Below are positions 32,393-35,936 of a stretch of 35,936 bases of DNA, in pieces (positions within the stretch are counted from its first letter, which is position 1; each line of letters starts with the position of its first letter). Made by a program: the position numbers and the translations under genes. This DNA comes from Chitinophagaceae bacterium (GTDB lineage: Bacteria > Bacteroidota > Bacteroidia > Chitinophagales > Chitinophagaceae), in NCBI GenBank assembly GCA_004173235.1, contig SEAC01000021.1, forward strand, positions 1-35,936, in the 5' to 3' direction. The notes under the pieces were generated by a model that was not told where the DNA came from, did no database searches, and was given only the letters and a program-made list of their open reading frames with translations.

Positions 32393-33181
32393 ATGCGTAC
32401 CCTTTTGGCGATGACTGCCTGCTGCCTGCTTGCTTTAGCTTCCTGCAAAAAAGATCCCCTTCCGAATGACTGTCCGGTATCGCGTATCCAGATCCGGCCT
32501 AACACACTGAGCAACATCCGCACGGCCGACCTGCATTATGGTTCCGATGGCGTGTCGGAAGTGGTAATTTCCTCGGGCGAGCGATTCACCCTTACCTATC
32601 GCAACGGCACACCGGTTCGGCGCGACTATTTCGGCATCGACAACCTGCGCTTCCGGTACGACTCTTTTGTTTACAATGGCGGAAGAACGCCGCAGCGCGT
32701 GCTACGCTTTGAGCAAAACGCCGCTGGGTTTTACGTGGCCGATTCTACGGAGATCGAACTCAACAACGGGTTGCTGAGCGGCTTGCGCAACTACCAGCGC
32801 GCGAGTATCAACGCGGCCTGGCAGCCCAACCTGCTCTATCGTTTCAGCAACAGTGGCGGTAATCTGTCGGGGTACATCCTGGACCGCTATTACGGTGGAG
32901 TACTTACTTTTTCAGATACGATGATTGTGCTTACCGACAATGAGCCAAACGCGTTCAATGCGCTCCACCCCGAGTTTTACCTGTATCACCCCGTGTGGGC
33001 GTACGAAGCCCCCGACCACCTTTTCTTCCAAATGACCGCCAACAACATCACGGGGCTTACCCCCGCAACCAATCCTCCTGCCTACTTCCAATATTCCTAC
33101 GGCTACGATGCACAAGGGCGGTTAGTTACGTCAACCGCCGGAGGTGTGGTGGAGCTGGCACTTTCCTATGACTGCAGGTGA
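32393..33181 (+). CDS. Lipoprotein of unknown function
   Basis: The 262-residue product has a lipoprotein signal peptide (MRTLLAMTACCLLALASC, Cys18, followed by KKD). The mature part is beta-rich with repeated Tyr/Arg/Gly strands: LTYRNGTPVRRDYFG, LRFRYDSFVYNGG, NLSGYILDRYYGG and YSYGYDAQGRLVTS. The last resembles the YDxxGRL element of YD/RHS-type repeats found in many Bacteroidota lipoproteins, but there are too few copies to call it RHS. Just after the stop, another frame reads NTRDSRGNVLTFF, so a frameshift near 33170 that shortened the protein is conceivable. It appears to stand alone. Confidence 0.75.
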   Translation: MRTLLAMTACCLLALASCKKDPLPNDCPVSRIQIRPNTLSNIRTADLHYGSDGVSEVVISSGERFTLTYRNGTPVRRDYFGIDNLRFRYDSFVYNGGRTPQRVLRFEQNAAGFYVADSTEIELNNGLLSGLRNYQRASINAAWQPNLLYRFSNSGGNLSGYILDRYYGGVLTFSDTMIVLTDNEPNAFNALHPEFYLYHPVWAYEAPDHLFFQMTANNITGLTPATNPPAYFQYSYGYDAQGRLVTSTAGGVVELALSYDCR

Positions 33182-33323
33182 TGCGGCGAATGAACTTATC
33201 GTGAACACCCGCGACAGCCGGGGAAACGTACTCACCTTTTTTTGAATACCGCCTTCGATTCAACACGTTATTCCAAGAGTGCGGGCACCGGCTTCACATC
33301 ACTCTTTTGTCAGGCAGGGTGGG

Positions 33324-33917
33324 CTACTGCGCCAGGTTGCCCGTCTGCACCGCACCGGAGCGCGAATACCGCGCGAGGATCACGCCTTTGCCGCTCACGT
33401 GGCTTTCCGAGAGCGTAAACGCCGAAGGCGACGCGTTGTCGGAAAATAGCTTCTTCCCTTTTCCCAGAACAATGGGATGCAGCAGCAGCCAGAATTCGTC
33501 TACCAGGTCGTCAGCGAAAAGCGCTTGTGCCAGCTTGCTGCTGCCCCAAACCTGCAGGTCGTGACCGTCGGAAGCTTTCAATTCACGGATACCTTCAATG
33601 TTGTTGAGGAAAACAGTGTTCTGCCAGTCCGACTTGTTGCGGGTGGTCGATAGCACATACTTGGTAACGTCGTTGACACTGGGCCATGCCGCAGCATGTT
33701 GCGGCCAATAAGGCTCCCAGATGTCGAAGGTCTTTCGGCCGAGCAACAGGTCGGAGGGTTTCATGAGGCGTTGCATCACCCCACCCGATACTTCGTCGCC
33801 GAACGGTGCCACCCAGCCGCCATAATGGAAACCATTGGAAGGGTCTTCGCCCGGTCCGCCCGGTGCCTGCATCACGCCATCCAGGGTGATCATGGATATA
33901 ACTGTAAGGTTGCGCAT
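33324..33917 (-). CDS. RibD C-terminal/dihydrofolate-reductase-like protein
   Basis: The 197-residue product matches the standalone RibD_C family. It starts MRNLTVISMITLDGVMQAPG, then has LLLGRKTFDIWEPYWP (about 62-77), TKYVLSTT, LQVWGSSKLAQALFADDLVDEFWLLLHPIVLGKGKKLF (about 125-162) and ends in the VILARYSR strand. It is probably a cytoplasmic NAD(P)H-dependent reductase of unknown substrate; it is not a true folA. Such proteins are often single-gene units, as here. The nine-codon upstream extension to 33944 is not needed. Confidence 0.88.
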   Translation of the reverse strand: MRNLTVISMITLDGVMQAPGGPGEDPSNGFHYGGWVAPFGDEVSGGVMQRLMKPSDLLLGRKTFDIWEPYWPQHAAAWPSVNDVTKYVLSTTRNKSDWQNTVFLNNIEGIRELKASDGHDLQVWGSSKLAQALFADDLVDEFWLLLHPIVLGKGKKLFSDNASPSAFTLSESHVSGKGVILARYSRSGAVQTGNLAQ

Positions 33918-34236
33918 CCGGCAAAGCTGCGATGGTTGCAGCAAGAACTACAGGGTCATCTGCGACAAAATGGAGGTGCTGAGGTCAAGGCCTACCAGGC
34001 AGTCCACCAGCGCTCCGCGCATAGCTCCCGCTGCTGCGCAGCGGGATGACGGGGCGCAGGTGGGAGAAAAAGAAAAGGGCCCTGCAGGCAATGATCCCTC
34101 ATAAAAGGGAAGCAGACCAGCGGGCCCGAAGAATCGCGTATCAACGTATCAACCGGCAGCTCCTTCCGTCGTCTTCGCTGCCGCCGCAGCCCGGCCGAGT
34201 CGCACGGCCTCCGCGTTGGCATACTGCTCCCAGAGC

Positions 34237-34287
34237 CTGTACGGCCTAACGGAAGAGGAGATCGCGATCGTGGAAGGCGCGGTCTGA
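34237..34287 (+). pseudogene. Remnant of a DNA methylase/restriction enzyme C-terminus
   Basis: Plus-strand frame ending at the TGA 34285-34287 reads LYGLTEEEIAIVEGAV-stop. From memory, LYGLT(E/P)EEI-IVE close to the stop is characteristic of the C-terminal end of Eco57I-like and other N6-adenine methylase/restriction proteins. Upstream in the same frame the sequence becomes low-complexity Ala/Arg/Ser and does not continue the family, so only the tail seems to survive. With 16 codons the match could be chance. Confidence 0.4.
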
Positions 34288-34288
34288 A

Positions 34289-34350
34289 CTCCTAAACCCC
34301 TAAACTCCTAAACCCTAAACCCTTCTAAACCTTTCAAAACCCCCAAAACC
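34289..34350. repeat. C-rich CCTAAAC-type imperfect repeat
   Basis: Repeats of CCTAAAC and CCCTAAAC grade into TTCTAAACC, TTTCAAAACC and CCCCAAAACC, with unit lengths of 7 to 10. All G-free on the plus strand, so the minus strand is GT/A-rich like a telomere repeat. It lies just upstream of the sucC -7 box. Confidence 0.75.
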
Positions 34351-34359
34351 CTTTTCGCT

Positions 34360-34367
34360 TACTTTTG
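34360..34367 (+). promoter_or_regulatory. -7 box for sucC
   Basis: TACTTTTG matches TAnnTTTG and is 22 bases before the sucC ATG at 34390. The -33 position falls within the C/A-rich repeat and shows no TTTG. Confidence 0.5.
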
Positions 34368-34389
34368 CCCCACTTAAATCTCCCGAGCT

Positions 34390-35601
34390 ATGAATTTGCA
34401 CGAGTACCAGGCCAAAGAGTTGCTTAAAAAATACAACGTGCCGGTGCAGGAAGGATTCGCCTGCAGCACCGTTCACGAGGCCGAAGAAGCCTACCGACAG
34501 ATCAAAACAACCTACGGCTCTCCCTTTGCCGTGGTAAAAGCCCAGATCCATGCGGGTGGCCGCGGTAAAGGCAAGATCAAGGAAACCGGCATCAACGGTG
34601 TGAAAGTGGCCAAGAGCCTCGAAGACATCACCGACTTCGCTTCCAAGATCCTCAACGGTACGCTCGTGACCATCCAGACCGGCGAGGCCGGCAAGCTGGT
34701 CAACAAGATCTACGTTGCGCAGGACATGTACTACGACGGTCCCTCCGAGCGCAAGGAATTCTACCTCTCCATCCTGCTCGACCGCAGCTCGGGCAAGAAC
34801 GTGATCATGTACTCCACCGAAGGCGGCATGGACATCGAAGAAGTGGCGCACAACACGCCCGAAAAGATCTTCAAGGAACTCGTGCACCCCGGCAGCCCCC
34901 TGCAGGGTTTCCAGGCACGCAAGATCGCCTTCAACCTGGGCCTCAAGGGCGATGCCTTCAAGAACATGACGAAGTTCGTTACCAACCTCTATAACGCATA
35001 CGTGGGCCTCGATGCGGCGATGATGGAGATCAACCCGCTGTTCAAGGCCGCCGACGACAAGATCGTTGCCGTAGACTGCAAGCTGTCGCTCGACGACAAC
35101 GCCCTGATGCGCCACCCCGACCTCGCCTCCCTCCGCGACACTTCGGAAGAAGACCCGACGGAAGTGGAAGCCGGCAAGTTCAACCTCAACTTCGTGAAGC
35201 TCGATGGCAACGTGGGCTGCATGGTAAACGGCGCGGGCCTGGCCATGGCCACCATGGATATGATCAAGCTGTCGGGCGGCGAGCCTGCCAACTTCCTCGA
35301 CGTAGGCGGCACGGCCAACGCACAAACCGTAGAAGCGGGCTTCCGCATCATCATGAAAGACCCCAAGGTGAAGGCCATCCTCATCAACATCTTCGGCGGC
35401 ATCGTTCGCTGCGACCGTGTGGCGCAGGGCGTGATCGACGCCTATAAAAACATGGGCAATATCAACATCCCCATCATCGTGCGCCTCCAGGGCACCAACG
35501 CCGAAGAAGCCAAAAAGCTGATCGACGAAAGCGGCCTGAAAGTGCAGTCGGCCATCCAGCTGAGCGAAGCCGCGGAGCTGGTGGCGAAGGCAGTAGCGTA
35601 G
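34390..35601 (+). CDS. sucC: Succinyl-CoA ligase (ADP/GDP-forming), beta subunit
   Basis: The 403-residue product is the beta subunit of succinyl-CoA synthetase, which makes ATP or GTP in the TCA cycle. It begins [19 protein letters not shown], followed by the ATP-grasp domain with [15 protein letters not shown] (about 48-62) and EINPL, then the C-terminal CoA-ligase domain with [28 protein letters not shown] and [15 protein letters not shown]. Length is normal to slightly long. sucD, often adjacent in other bacteria, does not follow: the gene ends at paired 7-bp arrays and two terminators. Confidence 0.97.
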   Translation: MNLHEYQAKELLKKYNVPVQEGFACSTVHEAEEAYRQIKTTYGSPFAVVKAQIHAGGRGKGKIKETGINGVKVAKSLEDITDFASKILNGTLVTIQTGEAGKLVNKIYVAQDMYYDGPSERKEFYLSILLDRSSGKNVIMYSTEGGMDIEEVAHNTPEKIFKELVHPGSPLQGFQARKIAFNLGLKGDAFKNMTKFVTNLYNAYVGLDAAMMEINPLFKAADDKIVAVDCKLSLDDNALMRHPDLASLRDTSEEDPTEVEAGKFNLNFVKLDGNVGCMVNGAGLAMATMDMIKLSGGEPANFLDVGGTANAQTVEAGFRIIMKDPKVKAILINIFGGIVRCDRVAQGVIDAYKNMGNINIPIIVRLQGTNAEEAKKLIDESGLKVQSAIQLSEAAELVAKAVA

Positions 35602-35606
35602 AATCG

Positions 35607-35717
35607 CTGATGTCTGATGTCTGATGTCTGATATAGAAACGGATCGCAAGGCGATCCGTTTTTTTTCGTACGTCAGCGATCTACATCAGACATCAGACAT
35701 CAGACATCAGACATCAA
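35607..35717. repeat. Paired inverted 7-bp arrays (CTGATGT / ACATCAG) around the sucC terminator
   Basis: Left: three CTGATGT and one CTGATAT (35607-35634). Right: four ACATCAG and one ACATCAA (35683-35717). The units are exact reverse complements, and the flanking words ATCGCTGA (35603) and TCAGCGAT (35673) extend the symmetry. The terminator at 35638-35660 lies in the middle. Confidence 0.95.
35638..35666 (+). terminator. sucC terminator
   Basis: AACGGATCGC, loop AAG, GCGATCCGTT, then TTTTTT. A 10-bp stem plus an eight-T tract, 36 bases after the stop codon. Confidence 0.92.
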
Positions 35718-35740
35718 AAAGCCGCCTTTCGGCGGCTTTT
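35717..35740. terminator. Second terminator hairpin beyond the arrays
   Basis: AAAAGCCGCC, loop TTTC, GGCGGCTTTT. Being symmetrical it can act on both strands and may end a converging minus-strand transcript from beyond the window. The remaining bases to 35936 hold no gene that I can support. Confidence 0.8.
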
Positions 35741-35936
35741 CAAGGCTTTTGTGTCGGAAACAGTTGCCTTCGTTTTCAAGAGGATAAGGATAAAAACAGG
35801 CGGGTCGGTACTTAAGAGGGTACGGATGAATCCAAATATATTTCTTCCCCCTATCGGGCACGGAGGCACCGCGGGCGAATTGCGGTGGGTACTAAAAATT
35901 TTTAACCTCTGCTACTAGAAAGCACTTATCTAGAGG

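Larger units (their letters stand above)
33918..34389. other. 472-bp gap before sucC with gene remnant, palindrome and C-rich repeat
   Basis: No intact gene is present. From left to right it holds a palindrome around CCCGCTG/CGCAGCGGG (34024-34048, related to the repeats near 29108), an unassigned stretch, the short coding remnant at 34237-34287, the CCTAAAC-type repeat (34289-34350), and the sucC promoter region. The mixture suggests an old insertion or decayed gene. Confidence 0.6.

Noticed and set aside
34289..34350. Telomere-like CCCTAAAC repeats
   Set aside because: Internal to a bacterial chromosome, short and imperfect, grading into CAAAACC; more like the other intergenic simple repeats.

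Overview
The window looks like a chromosomal segment from a Bacteroidota bacterium, most likely family Chitinophagaceae (family level is inference). Supporting signs are a type III glutamine synthetase, GLPGLI, Porin_10-like and HYC_CC_PP-type proteins, a DUF4382 lipoprotein, start codons without Shine-Dalgarno sequences, and Bacteroidota-type promoter -7 boxes (TAnnTTTG) before many genes. No rRNA, tRNA, IS element, prophage or CRISPR array was recognised.

Layout. 1-6881 (minus strand): the str-S10 ribosomal gene order rpsL, rpsG, fusA, rpsJ, rplC, rplD (rplD cut by the window edge). It is split into separate units by terminators, a plus-strand histone H1-like gene, a DUF4382 lipoprotein gene and a 490-bp gap carrying a 25-bp tandem repeat. 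7115-8170: ilvE. 8336-11306 (plus): tightly packed conserved unknown, rdgB, ECF sigma factor, probable anti-sigma factor and hotdog thioesterase. 11311-14282 (minus): TPR protein, ComA-like phosphosulfolactate synthase and aroE. 14449-15630: a small secreted unknown and a GLPGLI protein. 15757-19465 (minus): yidC and pyrG. 19705-22645: fasciclin lipoprotein converging on purL. 22809-26359 (plus): a polytopic membrane protein with a TTG start, then glnN. 26538-29007 (minus): a compact putative metal-handling operon of a HYC_CC_PP protein, two secreted HMA proteins (one with a 16-cysteine tail) and a Met/His-rich outer-membrane-like protein. 29348-32187 (minus): Porin_10-like protein coupled to punA. 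32393-35601: lipoprotein, RibD_C/DHFR-like reductase, and sucC.

The most striking unexplained structure is in the gaps between genes. At least eight gaps carry short tandem arrays of exactly 7-bp units, each with its own unit sequence. At four loci two arrays of complementary units face each other, so the transcript could fold into a hairpin able to slip by 7-bp registers. Related arrays with 8-, 9-, 10- and 25-bp units occupy other gaps. None lies inside a credible coding sequence.

Most genes are housekeeping functions: translation, protein insertion, nucleotide supply (pyrG, purL, punA, rdgB), amino-acid metabolism (ilvE, aroE, glnN) and the TCA cycle (sucC). The more accessory parts are the metal operon, the sigma/anti-sigma pair, the ComA homologue and the intergenic repeats.
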